8,323 nt of DNA from JAJNPS01 sp031430315 (GTDB taxonomy: Bacteria; Pseudomonadota; Alphaproteobacteria; Rhodobacterales; Rhodobacteraceae): positions 1-8,323 of the forward strand of contig JANPBI010000030.1 in the NCBI GenBank assembly GCA_031430315.1. The letters are read 5' to 3'. The notes beneath the pieces were generated by a model. The model saw only the letters and a list, made by a program, of their open reading frames with translations, did not search any database and was not told where the DNA came from. This document shows positions 1 to 6,442 of this stretch, piece by piece. Numbering within the stretch: position 1 is the first letter of the stretch; every line of letters starts with the position of its first letter. Both the position numbers and the translations under genes were made by a program.

Positions 1-330
1 GTAATCAGGCGTGCAGACGACGAAATTCAGTGTCCGGATTATCGACGTGACCAGGTCCAGCGACCCCACGGCCTGCTTTATGCCGCCCAACAGGTTTACT
101 CCCGTCTGACGCGCGGCCGCATAGCCCTGATCGGTCGTCAGTGTCGCGCCCAACCGCCCCTTGTGGGTTATTTCCGCCCCAATCTGCGCCACGTGACCCG
201 ACAGGAACAACAAGCGGCCGACCCGATGATAGGGCTTCATCGTCCCATACCCCGCCCCGTAATAGCCGTCCCGGTCAAAGTCCGGGATATCCAGACCCAT
301 GCGCAGGGCCAGGGCTTCGGGGCTGGACAT
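1..330 (-). CDS. RidA/YjgF-family protein, 3' end cut by window edge
   Basis: Only the first 110 codons are in the window; the reading frame runs open to base 1. The protein starts MSSPEALALRMGLDIPDF and continues with GRLLFLSGHVAQ (about residues 43-54), a TTDQGYAAARQTGVNLL helix and LDLVTSIIRTLNFVVCTPDY, which is the order of the YjgF/RidA fold. Canonical RidA deaminates reactive 2-aminoacrylate-type enamines made by PLP enzymes. This N-terminal arrangement fits the broader RidA-like subfamily of proteins about 150 residues long, whose substrate is often unknown. The C-terminal part carrying the usual catalytic arginine is outside the window, so activity cannot be judged. ATG at 328-330 is preceded by GAAAGGACG at a good ribosome-binding distance. 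It sits 21 bases after the PAP2 gene on the same strand, so the two are probably co-transcribed. Family call is fairly secure; function is not. Confidence 0.82.
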   Translation of the reverse strand, partial: MSSPEALALRMGLDIPDFDRDGYYGAGYGTMKPYHRVGRLLFLSGHVAQIGAEITHKGRLGATLTTDQGYAAARQTGVNLLGGIKQAVGSLDLVTSIIRTLNFVVCTPDY

Positions 331-351
331 GGCGCGGCGTCCTTTCGCGGA

Positions 352-1317
352 TCAGACAGGCTTGGGGTCAGGAACCAGTTTGTAGGTCAACCACAGGCAG
401 GCGGCAAACGTAAGGATGCCAGCAGGCAGGTCGATCAGGTGATGCCCGCCATGCAACAGCGTCGCCGGGATCATCGCCAGATTGATCGCCAGCGCCGGCA
501 GGAACAGCACTGTCCGCCGCGTGAACCAGACCACGATGCAGGCCATCATCAGATGATAAGACGGAAAGGACACGATGCCGGTGACGATTTCGGGCGTGAT
601 GATCGCATTTCCTTCGGTGGCAAAGCGCAACAGCATGTCGCCCACCTCGGCATCCGCAATCAGCGCCGCATTGGCCTCGATGTCTGCCGGTATGCTGACA
701 TAGGGCGGTGGCCCGATGCTGGGCCAGGCCCGCCAAAAGCCGATGGTGACGCACATGGTCATCACCCCGGTCACCAGAAACCGGTGCATCTGTCCCGGCC
801 GGTTCAGCCAAGCCAATAGCAGGATGGTTAACACCATCTGATAGAGCGAGCTGACATAGACATCGCTCAGGAATTGTCCCAGTCCCGGGACCGTTGCGAC
901 CCATTCCACATAGCTGACCCAGTTGAATCCGATCTGCGCATCAACCGCCATCAGCGTCAGGTCGATGCGCGGATTTGAAAACGGGAAAAAGGTATAGGCA
1001 ACAATCGCAATCGTGCAGGTAAAGGCCATGAAGATGCCGACACCGATCATGCCGAGCGCAAAGCGGGGTGCGCGCTTGGCCCCCCGGGCATAGGCACCGA
1101 TCACCATCATACAGACAAAGGCCACGATGGCCGGGGCAAAGGCCGGCCAGTTGACGGCCTGCGCGTAGTATGACGGAAGCCCGATGCTCATCGCAAACAG
1201 CACAACCAGGGCCAGCGACAGCGCAATTTCCGTTGGAAACAGTTGGAAAGACCCTGGCTGCCAGTCAGCAGCACGTCCGCGTTGGATTGCGTCGTCAAAG
1301 CCCAGTTTGGTGAACAT
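352..1317 (-). CDS. PAP2-superfamily integral membrane phosphatase
   Basis: A 321-residue polytopic membrane protein with about seven or eight hydrophobic segments (roughly residues 32-52, 58-76, 87-112, 150-170, 179-196, 244-266, 269-286 and 298-314). Two PAP2 active-site motifs are visible near the C-terminus. SFPSYH at 250-255 matches the middle PAP2 motif with its catalytic histidine, H255. HGGHHLID at 289-296 supplies the second histidine and aspartate (H292/D296). The form resembles the PAP2_3 group, which includes inositolphosphotransferase-like enzymes, so a lipid phosphate or phosphoalcohol substrate is likely but cannot be named. The frame stays open upstream to 1593, but that stretch would overlap zapE. 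ATG at 1315-1317 has GAAAGGA about 8 bases upstream and yields MFTKLGFDD. An in-frame ATG three codons earlier overlaps this Shine-Dalgarno sequence and is less likely. It is the first gene of a probable two-gene unit with the RidA-like gene. Confidence 0.85.
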   Translation of the reverse strand: MFTKLGFDDAIQRGRAADWQPGSFQLFPTEIALSLALVVLFAMSIGLPSYYAQAVNWPAFAPAIVAFVCMMVIGAYARGAKRAPRFALGMIGVGIFMAFTCTIAIVAYTFFPFSNPRIDLTLMAVDAQIGFNWVSYVEWVATVPGLGQFLSDVYVSSLYQMVLTILLLAWLNRPGQMHRFLVTGVMTMCVTIGFWRAWPSIGPPPYVSIPADIEANAALIADAEVGDMLLRFATEGNAIITPEIVTGIVSFPSYHLMMACIVVWFTRRTVLFLPALAINLAMIPATLLHGGHHLIDLPAGILTFAACLWLTYKLVPDPKPV

Positions 1318-1430
1318 ACCCGCCATCCTTTCGGAACCCGCTGGCAACCAGCCAGCCAATCGCGGCCAGAAGATGACCCGCGTGCGGAAAGATCGGACCA
1401 TTTTGCCGGCCTGCACCTGCCTGCGACGAT

Positions 1431-1458
1431 TTGCCAAACGCACGGGCAATCGTATAGA
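1431..1458 (+). promoter_or_regulatory. Candidate zapE promoter, possibly giving a leaderless mRNA
   Basis: TTGCCA at 1431-1436 and TATAGA at 1453-1458 are separated by 16 bases and resemble a housekeeping -35/-10 pair. Transcription would begin about 6-7 bases after the -10 box, at or next to the zapE ATG at 1465. That ATG has no recognisable Shine-Dalgarno sequence before it, which fits a leaderless message. An inverted repeat, TTGCC-N9-GGCAA (1431-1449), covers the -35 box and spacer and could be an operator. This is read by eye only and is untested. Confidence 0.35.
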
Positions 1459-1464
1459 TCGGCG

Positions 1465-2544
1465 ATGGGCGCGACATTGACCGAGATTTACGAGGCCCGC
1501 GTGGCCGGGGGCGGGCTGACCTCGGACCCTGCCCAACATGCAATCCTGCCCGATTTGGAAACCCTTCGTGCTTGGCTGGAGGCGAACGCCCATCGCAAGG
1601 CCGGGCTTTTCGCGGGCCTGTTCGCCAAGCCGCTTGTGCCACCCAAAGGCCTATATCTCTGGGGTGGCGTCGGGCGTGGCAAATCCATGCTGATGGACAT
1701 GTTCTTTGCCGCGACCGACATCCAGACGAAACGCCGGGTGCACTTCCACGCCTTCATGCAGGACGTCCACCGCAGCATGCACGCCGCCCGCAAGACCGGC
1801 GTTGACGACGCCCTTGCCCCCGTCGCCGACGCCCTGATCGGCGACCTGCGCCTGCTCGCGTTCGACGAGATGCAGATCAGCGACATCACCGATGCGATGA
1901 TCGTGGGACGGTTGTTCGAGAAACTCTTTGTCGCCGGGGTGGTCATCGTCACCACCTCCAACCGGCCCCCGACTGACCTTTACAAGGAGGGCCTGAACCG
2001 CGCGCTGTTTGCGCCCTTCATCGACATGCTCGGCCAGCGCCTCAACGTCGTCGAACTGGAAAGCCCGACCGACTACCGCCAACACCGCCTCGCGGGCGCG
2101 CAGGTCTATTTCCACCCGGCGACGGGGACCAAACCGACCATCGCCGCACTTTGGTCCGACCTGACCGGCGGAGTGCCCCCCCATCCCCTGACCCTGACCG
2201 TGAACGGCCGACAGGTCGACCTGCCCGCCTTTGCCAACGGCATCGCCCGCGCCACTTTCTGGGACCTCTGCGCCAAACCCCTCGGCCCAGCCGACTACCT
2301 TGCGATCGCCAATGCAGCCCGCGTGCTGATCCTTGAGGACATCCCCCAGCTCTCATCCACCAACTATAACGAGGCCAAACGCTTCGTCACCCTGATCGAC
2401 GCCCTTTACGAAGCCCGCGTCCGCCTGATCGCCACCGCAGCCGAAGCCCCCGAGCGCCTCTATATCGAAGGCACCGGCAGCTTTGAGTTCGAACGCACCG
2501 CCAGCCGCTTGCGCGAAATGCAAAGCGCCGATTGGGGGCTTTAG
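1465..2544 (+). CDS. zapE: ZapE / AFG1-family AAA+-like ATPase
   Basis: A 359-residue P-loop ATPase matching the ZapE/AFG1 family, close to the E. coli protein in length. Walker A is GGVGRGKS at 67-74 (K73), followed by the family signature RVHFHAFMQDVH at 91-102. Walker B is LAFDE at 131-135 (D134, E135), and a sensor-like TTSNRPP lies at 163-169. The C-terminal SFEFERTASRLREM (339-352) carries conserved arginines of the type that completes the nucleotide site. In E. coli ZapE associates with the division ring and affects FtsZ bundling; the mitochondrial homologue Afg1/LACE1 acts in turnover of respiratory-chain proteins. The role here is inferred from family. The frame is open back to 1243, but that stretch lies over the divergent PAP2 gene; homology begins at MGATLTEIYEARV, so ATG 1465 was chosen despite the lack of a Shine-Dalgarno sequence. 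Its stop overlaps the convergent TSUP gene. Confidence 0.95.
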   Translation: MGATLTEIYEARVAGGGLTSDPAQHAILPDLETLRAWLEANAHRKAGLFAGLFAKPLVPPKGLYLWGGVGRGKSMLMDMFFAATDIQTKRRVHFHAFMQDVHRSMHAARKTGVDDALAPVADALIGDLRLLAFDEMQISDITDAMIVGRLFEKLFVAGVVIVTTSNRPPTDLYKEGLNRALFAPFIDMLGQRLNVVELESPTDYRQHRLAGAQVYFHPATGTKPTIAALWSDLTGGVPPHPLTLTVNGRQVDLPAFANGIARATFWDLCAKPLGPADYLAIANAARVLILEDIPQLSSTNYNEAKRFVTLIDALYEARVRLIATAAEAPERLYIEGTGSFEFERTASRLREMQSADWGL

Positions 2545-2548
2545 CCCC
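2535..2548. terminator. Small hairpin holding both convergent stop codons
   Basis: GGGGCT-TT-AGCCCC is a perfect inverted repeat at the tail-to-tail junction of zapE and the TSUP gene. The TAG of zapE (2542-2544) and the TAA of the minus-strand gene (2541-2543) both fall at its centre. No T-run follows on either strand, so it is not a textbook intrinsic terminator. It might still slow polymerase or protect the 3' ends of both messages. Confidence 0.4.
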
Positions 2549-3302
2549 AGGCCTGCCACAACAGCCGCAGCGCCATCGCGGTCGAGGTCACCACCAGCAA
2601 CGGCCTGATCAGCCGAGACCCGATCCGCATCGCCAGCCGTGCGCCAAGGGTCGCGCCCGCGATCTGCGCCGCTGCCATGGCAAGGCCTAGGCCCCAATGC
2701 ACAGCGCCGGTGGGGATGAAGACCAGAAAGCTGCCCAGATTGGACGAAAGGTTCAACAACTTGGTATGCGCGGTGGCCTTCAGGATACCGTGCCCCGCCA
2801 GCAAGACGAAACCCATCATGTAGAACGTCCCCGTCCCCGGACCGAAGAACCCGTCATAGGCCCCAACAAGCGGCACCAATGTGATGGCAAAGATCGCAGG
2901 ACGCATCCGTGCCACCCGATCATCGTCCGACAATCCGCGCCGCAGGGCAAAGAACGCGGCCAGAGCCAGAAGAAAGACTGGCATGATCACCCGCAGAGTC
3001 TCGACCGGCACAAGCCGGGCCACAAGTGTTCCGACCACCGATGCGCCCGCCGCAATCGCGGCCATGGCCAACTGGTCTTGCGGGCGCACATGCCCGCCGC
3101 GCGTATAGTTGACCAGCGCCGTCGCCGCACCGAACCCGCCCTGCAACTTGTTGGTGGCCAAAGCCTCCAGGGGCGGCAATCCCGCCAAAAGCAGCGCGGG
3201 CAGCGTGATCAGCGCCCCACCACCCGCAATGGCATCGACAAACCCTGCCACAAACGCCGCAAGGATCAACAGGGTCGCAAGATGCAGGGAAACCTCAAAC
3301 AT
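2541..3302 (-). CDS. TSUP-family (TauE/SafE, COG0730) permease
   Basis: A 253-residue membrane protein with about eight hydrophobic segments and the duplicated TSUP signatures. The first half has AGFVDAIAGGGALITLPAL (19-37) and TNKLQG (50-55). The second half has GAYDGFFGPGTGTF (147-160 region) and the matching TKLLNLSSNLGS (180-191). The family includes sulfite, sulfonate and organic-anion carriers of the cytoplasmic membrane; the substrate cannot be deduced here, though it resembles the YfcA-like branch. ATG at 3300-3302 gives MFEVSLHLA, a typical N-terminus for this family. A TTG at 3323 in the same frame would add seven residues. Neither has a good Shine-Dalgarno sequence, suggesting coupling to the gene upstream. 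It follows the GNAT gene by 44 bases on the same strand and is probably the last gene of the serB-side operon. Its stop overlaps the zapE stop by four bases. Confidence 0.88.
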   Translation of the reverse strand: MFEVSLHLATLLILAAFVAGFVDAIAGGGALITLPALLLAGLPPLEALATNKLQGGFGAATALVNYTRGGHVRPQDQLAMAAIAAGASVVGTLVARLVPVETLRVIMPVFLLALAAFFALRRGLSDDDRVARMRPAIFAITLVPLVGAYDGFFGPGTGTFYMMGFVLLAGHGILKATAHTKLLNLSSNLGSFLVFIPTGAVHWGLGLAMAAAQIAGATLGARLAMRIGSRLIRPLLVVTSTAMALRLLWQAWG

Positions 3303-3346
3303 CAAAGGAGTGATGACCAGCAAGCGCCGCGAAGTAAAGCCACGCG

Positions 3347-3814
3347 TCAGAAATCAAAACGCCGGTGCACCCGCCCGACCACGCGCCCGTCCTCCAGCGC
3401 ATAGTCCAGATCGTGTTCCACATCCCGAAACCCGATCCGCGCGTAATAGGCCAGACCCGGTAAATTATCCTCCCGGATCGACGCGATGATGTGCGCGGGG
3501 CTCAACGGGCGCAAAATCTCGCAGGTCGCCGCAAACAGCGCCGCCCCCACCCCTTTGGCCTGAATGCCTGGGGCGACAAAGGTCCCGATATGCAAAGCAC
3601 CTTCCCAGAACTCCACAGACTGCCAGCCAATCACTGTGCCCGCGTCCTCGGCCACGACCGAAGACCTTACTTCTGGTTTGGTGACATAGTCCCGCCGCAC
3701 CGCCTCCACCGACTTTGAATGCTCGTGCGCCGTCGTCCCGCCAATCGCGATGATCGCATTCAGGATCGCCGCCATCGCTTCGGCATCGGCTGACGTGGCT
3801 GGCCGCACGATCAT
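3347..3814 (-). CDS. GNAT-family N-acetyltransferase
   Basis: A 155-residue single-domain GNAT protein starting MIVRPATSADAEAMAAIL, the usual first strand and helix of the fold. Motif A is GTFVAPGIQAKGVGAALF (77-94), with the pyrophosphate-binding loop QAKGVGA at 85-91. Motif B follows as EDNLPGLAYYARIGF (115-129), whose N and YYARIGF pattern is typical. Such enzymes move an acetyl group from acetyl-CoA to an amine; the acceptor is unknown. The N-terminal half slightly resembles phosphinothricin-type acetyltransferases, which I treat only as a hint. The ATG at 3812-3814 overlaps the serB stop as ATGA, so translation is probably coupled to serB, and there is no need for a separate Shine-Dalgarno sequence. 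The frame extends upstream to 3892 inside serB, but that part shows no GNAT homology. Confidence 0.88.
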   Translation of the reverse strand: MIVRPATSADAEAMAAILNAIIAIGGTTAHEHSKSVEAVRRDYVTKPEVRSSVVAEDAGTVIGWQSVEFWEGALHIGTFVAPGIQAKGVGAALFAATCEILRPLSPAHIIASIREDNLPGLAYYARIGFRDVEHDLDYALEDGRVVGRVHRRFDF

Positions 3815-4686
3815 GCCACAAACTCCTCGCGCGCATATCCCTGCAGGTACAACAGCGCCGTCAAATCCCCGTGGTTCACCCGCAACGCACATTCCGCCTG
3901 CACCACCGGCTTGGCATGCAGCGCCACCCCCGCCCCGGCCACGCCGAGCATCCCAAGGTCATTCGCCCCATCCCCCACCGCAATCGCCTGATCCACGCCA
4001 ATCCCCAGTCTTGCGCAAATCTCCTTCAAAGCCGCAACCTTTGCCGCACGTCCCAGGATCGGCACTGCCACCGTCCCAGTCAGCCTTCCGCCCGAAACCT
4101 CAAGCGTATTCGCCCGATGCTCATCAAACCCCAGCTGCGCCGCAATCGCTCCGGTGAACGCCGTGAAACCCCCCGACACCAGCGCGGCATAGCCCCCGTT
4201 CGCCCGCATCGTCGCGACCAGCGCCTGCCCCCCCGGCATCAGCGTGATCCGGTCGCGGATCACCGCCGCGATCACCCCTTCCGGCAAGCCCCGCAACAGC
4301 CCCACCCGCTCGCGCAAAGCCGCCTCAAAATCCAACTCGCCATTCATCGCCCGCGCTGTGATCGCCGCCACATGCGCGCCCACCCCTGCCTCATCCGCCA
4401 ACTCGTCGATGCATTCCTGCTGAATCATCGTCGAGTCCATGTCGGCCAAAAGCACCCGCTTGCGCCGCCCCTCGGACGGCTGCACCGCAAGGTCCACGCC
4501 CTGCCCCTGCAAGCCCTCCCAGACCTCCCAGAGGTTCCCCGGAACCACCCCCAGCACAAACTCCGCCGCCACACCGGGGTCCAGCCACCGCGCGTCGCCC
4601 CCACCCCAGGCATTCCGCAACGCCTCCACCGTGGCGCGTTCCAGCACCGGGGTTTCGGGATTGGTCAGCAGGGTCGCGATGAACAT
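3811..4686 (-). CDS. serB: Phosphoserine phosphatase SerB
   Basis: A 291-residue HAD-superfamily phosphatase that carries out the last step of serine synthesis, phosphoserine to serine. The HAD motifs are complete. LLADMDSTMIQQECIDELA has the nucleophile D82 and general acid D84. LVSGGF at 169-174 provides the motif II serine (S171). K216 in GRAAKVAAL is the motif III lysine, and AVGDGANDLGML (236-247) holds the Mg-binding aspartates D239 and D243. About 75 residues precede the catalytic domain, shorter than the ACT-like N-terminal part of E. coli SerB (322 residues) and usual for alphaproteobacteria. ATG at 4684-4686 has GGAAGA six bases upstream. The gene lies 63 bases after the YciI-like gene and overlaps the GNAT gene, so all are likely on one transcript. 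It is divergent from serC-serA, placing the three pathway genes within about 4.3 kb. Confidence 0.96.
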   Translation of the reverse strand: MFIATLLTNPETPVLERATVEALRNAWGGGDARWLDPGVAAEFVLGVVPGNLWEVWEGLQGQGVDLAVQPSEGRRKRVLLADMDSTMIQQECIDELADEAGVGAHVAAITARAMNGELDFEAALRERVGLLRGLPEGVIAAVIRDRITLMPGGQALVATMRANGGYAALVSGGFTAFTGAIAAQLGFDEHRANTLEVSGGRLTGTVAVPILGRAAKVAALKEICARLGIGVDQAIAVGDGANDLGMLGVAGAGVALHAKPVVQAECALRVNHGDLTALLYLQGYAREEFVA

Positions 4687-4749
4687 CGTCAGTCTTCCAG
4701 ATCAGGTGTCGCGCGGCTGCTAATCACGAAACCGAAGCCAAAGCCAGCC

Positions 4750-5043
4750 TCAGACCCGCCGCTTGCCATCCGCATAGACCTGACGCCACGCCAGCACCCG
4801 CCACGACTCGCGCAGTCCCGTCGGCCAGAACGGATCCGCCTCGACCAGAGCCTTCGCCTCATCTGGTCCCGCCAGATCCACGACCCACATACCCCCCGCA
4901 GGCGCACCAGCCTCGCTCAAGGGACCCGCTGACAGGATGCGGTCGCCATTGGCCTCCAGAAAATCCAGATGCGCGCCCATCAGCCGGGTACGGATCGCAG
5001 GGTCTGCGGCGGGATTGTCCGTGAACAGGATTACGTCATGCAT
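4750..5043 (-). CDS. YciI-family small protein
   Basis: A 97-residue protein with the YCII-like fold pattern. MHDVILFTDN forms the first strand, RLMGAHLDFLEANGDRILSAGPL contains the conserved histidine (H25), and GGMWVVDLAGPDEAKALVEADPFWPTGL contains the conserved DPF (70-72 region), ending in WRVLAWRQVY. YciI proteins are small dimers of the ferredoxin-like type; the H/D pair suggests catalysis, but most members have no known substrate. The start at 5041-5043 is favoured by a strong GGGAGGTGG just upstream. An in-frame ATG at 5086-5088 would add 15 residues lacking family similarity. It is the first gene of the minus-strand unit leading into serB, and shares a 188-base divergent region with serC. 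I could not pick a convincing promoter for this direction. A role in serine metabolism is not implied by the family. Confidence 0.85.
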   Translation of the reverse strand: MHDVILFTDNPAADPAIRTRLMGAHLDFLEANGDRILSAGPLSEAGAPAGGMWVVDLAGPDEAKALVEADPFWPTGLRESWRVLAWRQVYADGKRRV

Positions 5044-5151
5044 CGCCACCTCCCGATTTTGCCGCATCCTGCACCGACCATGCGTCATGGGTAAGACCCC
5101 AAAGATGTCGCTTTCCGCTGATCATGCGGCGTTTACGACCGATTTTTCCGC

Positions 5152-5180
5152 TTGTGCCCTCCCCCGACCGACGCTATTCC
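5152..5180 (+). promoter_or_regulatory. Candidate serC-serA promoter
   Basis: TTGTGCC at 5152-5158 and GCTATTCC at 5173-5180 are separated by 14 bases. They fit the alphaproteobacterial housekeeping pattern known from Caulobacter (TTGaCgS, 10-14 bases, GCTANAWC), with mismatches at two -35 positions and one or two -10 positions. Initiation would fall near 5186, exactly at the 5' edge of the structured serC leader. Inferred by eye. Confidence 0.45.
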
Positions 5181-5184
5181 CGGC

Positions 5185-5231
5185 GGTGGGACACCCTTCC
5201 CCAACGAAGGGCTCATAGCTGGAAGGCTACC
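5185..5231 (+). promoter_or_regulatory. Structured serC leader, resembling the alphaproteobacterial serC RNA motif
   Basis: The 47 bases before serC contain closely packed inverted repeats. GGTG/CACC is at 5185-5188 and 5192-5195, CCCTTC/GAAGGG at 5194-5199 and 5206-5211, and TAGC/GCTA at 5216-5219 and 5226-5229. The last stem encloses the Shine-Dalgarno GGAAGG (5221-5226). A conserved cis-regulatory serC motif is known upstream of serC-serA operons in alphaproteobacteria, with its final stem overlapping the ribosome-binding site; position and layout here agree with that. In addition, CCTTCC (5195-5200) is the exact complement of the Shine-Dalgarno sequence, so two exclusive foldings are possible. 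The identity is from memory of the motif's description, not a covariance-model search. Confidence 0.7.
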
Positions 5232-6377
5232 ATGACAGACCTGATTCCACCGGCCAAGCGCCCGGTCAATTCGCGCTTCTCCTCTGGCCCCTGCGCCAAA
5301 ATCCCCGGTTTCTCCCTTGATATGCTCAGCGATGCGCCCCTTGGCCGCTCGCACCGTGCCGCCATCGGCAAGGCGAAACTCAAGGAAGCCACCGACCTCA
5401 CCCGCGAGATTCTTGGGCTACCCGTCGACTACCGCATCGGCATCGTCCCCGCCTCCGACACCGGCGCTATGGAAATGGCGATGTGGTCGCTCCTAGGTGC
5501 CCGCCCGGTCGAAATGCTGGCTTGGGAGTCCTTCGGCGAAGGCTGGGTCACCGATGCCGTCAAGCAGCTAAAGCTCGACGCATCGGTCCAGATCGCCCCC
5601 TATGGCCAGATCGTCGACCTCAAAACCGTCGATTTCGACCGAGACGTGGTTTTCACCTGGAACGGCACCACCTCCGGCTGCCGCCTACCGAACGGTGACG
5701 CGATCCCGGCCAATCGCCAAGGCCTTACCATCTGCGACGCCACTTCCGCCGCCTTCGCGATGGACCTGCCGTGGGACAAGCTCGACGTCACCACCTTCTC
5801 CTGGCAAAAAGTGCTGGGCGGCGAGGGCGCGCACGGCATGCTGATCCTGTCGCCCCGCGCCGTCCAACGGCTGGAAAGCTACACCCCCGCCTGGCCCCTG
5901 CCCAAAATTTTCCGCCTCACCTCCAAGGGCAAATTGATCGAAGGCATCTTCGTCGGCGAGACGATCAACACCCACTCGATGCTGGCAGTCGAGGACTACC
6001 TCGTCACCCTGAAATGGGCGAAGTCGGTGGGCGGACTGCAAGGCCTGATCACCCGCGCCAACGCCAACGCGAAAACCGTCTGGGACTTCTGCGCCGCGAA
6101 CCCGTGGATCGCCAATCTGGCCGAAACGCCCGAGATCGCCTCCACCACTTCCGTCTGCCTAAAGTTCACCGACCCGCGCATTTCCGACGGCGAGACCTTT
6201 GCCAAAGCCGTCGCCAAGCGCCTGGAAAAGGCTGGGGTCGCCTATGACATCGGCGCCTACCGAGACGCCCCCCCCGGTCTGCGCATCTGGTGCGGCTCGA
6301 CGGTAGAAACCGCTGATGTCGCAGCGCTGATGCCGTGGCTCGCCTACGCGTTCCACGCGGAAATCTCATCCCTGTAG
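5232..6377 (+). CDS. serC: Phosphoserine aminotransferase SerC, alphaproteobacterial type
   Basis: A 381-residue fold-type I PLP enzyme of the class V aminotransferase group. It transfers the amino group of glutamate to 3-phosphohydroxypyruvate to give phosphoserine, and in many bacteria also acts on the erythrose-phosphate-derived intermediate of pyridoxal phosphate synthesis. The N-terminal NSRFSSGPCAKIPGFSL and PLGRSHRA are typical of the alphaproteobacterial subfamily (serC_2). FTWNGTTSGCRLP (141-153) and ICDATSAAFAMDL (167-179) line the cofactor site, and the PLP lysine is K193 in FSWQKVLGGEGAHG. ATG 5232 is chosen because GGAAGG lies five bases upstream and homology starts there. The frame is open to 5124, but that 36-codon stretch crosses the leader and the predicted promoter. 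serA follows after 111 bases on the same strand. Expression is probably controlled through the structured leader. Confidence 0.96.
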   Translation: MTDLIPPAKRPVNSRFSSGPCAKIPGFSLDMLSDAPLGRSHRAAIGKAKLKEATDLTREILGLPVDYRIGIVPASDTGAMEMAMWSLLGARPVEMLAWESFGEGWVTDAVKQLKLDASVQIAPYGQIVDLKTVDFDRDVVFTWNGTTSGCRLPNGDAIPANRQGLTICDATSAAFAMDLPWDKLDVTTFSWQKVLGGEGAHGMLILSPRAVQRLESYTPAWPLPKIFRLTSKGKLIEGIFVGETINTHSMLAVEDYLVTLKWAKSVGGLQGLITRANANAKTVWDFCAANPWIANLAETPEIASTTSVCLKFTDPRISDGETFAKAVAKRLEKAGVAYDIGAYRDAPPGLRIWCGSTVETADVAALMPWLAYAFHAEISSL

Positions 6378-6408
6378 GGCGTGGTTTCGCCCCGCCGCAC
6401 CCCCGAAC

Positions 6409-6442
6409 GTGTCGGGACAGATACCCGACAGATGCCCGACAC
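6409..6442 (+). promoter_or_regulatory. Alternative hairpins between serC and serA
   Basis: GTGTCGGG (6409-6416) can pair with CCCGACAC (6435-6442), an 8-base stem with an 18-base loop. Its last seven bases can instead pair with CCCGACA (6424-6430), a 7-base stem with a 7-base loop. The two pairings share one arm and exclude each other. There is no T-run after either, so a simple intrinsic terminator is unlikely. Possible roles are mRNA processing or 3'-end protection of the serC message, or an intercistronic control element. Seen directly in the sequence; function is inference. Confidence 0.4.

Noticed and set aside
1243..1464. N-terminal extension of ZapE by 74 codons
   Set aside because: It overlaps the divergent PAP2 coding region and lacks family similarity; ZapE homology starts at the 1465 ATG.
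1318..1593. N-terminal extension of the PAP2 protein by 92 codons
   Set aside because: It would run antisense into zapE, shows no membrane or PAP2 similarity, and the start at 1317 has a well-placed Shine-Dalgarno sequence.
2697..3404. A 235-codon plus-strand open frame opposite the TSUP gene
   Set aside because: Low-complexity composition rich in R, Q, K and H, no domain, and it lies entirely over a well-supported membrane-protein gene.
3871..4932. A 353-codon plus-strand open frame opposite serB and the YciI-like gene
   Set aside because: The protein is rich in H, P, R and Q with no recognisable domain, as expected for the antisense shadow of GC-rich genes; the serB motifs on the other strand are complete.
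5089..5218. A short upstream open reading frame ending in the serC leader (ATG at 5089, stop TAG 5216-5218)
   Set aside because: No ribosome-binding site, no run of serine or other regulatory codons near its end, and most of it lies upstream of the predicted transcription start.
5124..5231. N-terminal extension of SerC by 36 codons
   Set aside because: It crosses the predicted promoter and structured leader, and the 5232 ATG has a good Shine-Dalgarno sequence and matches the usual family start.
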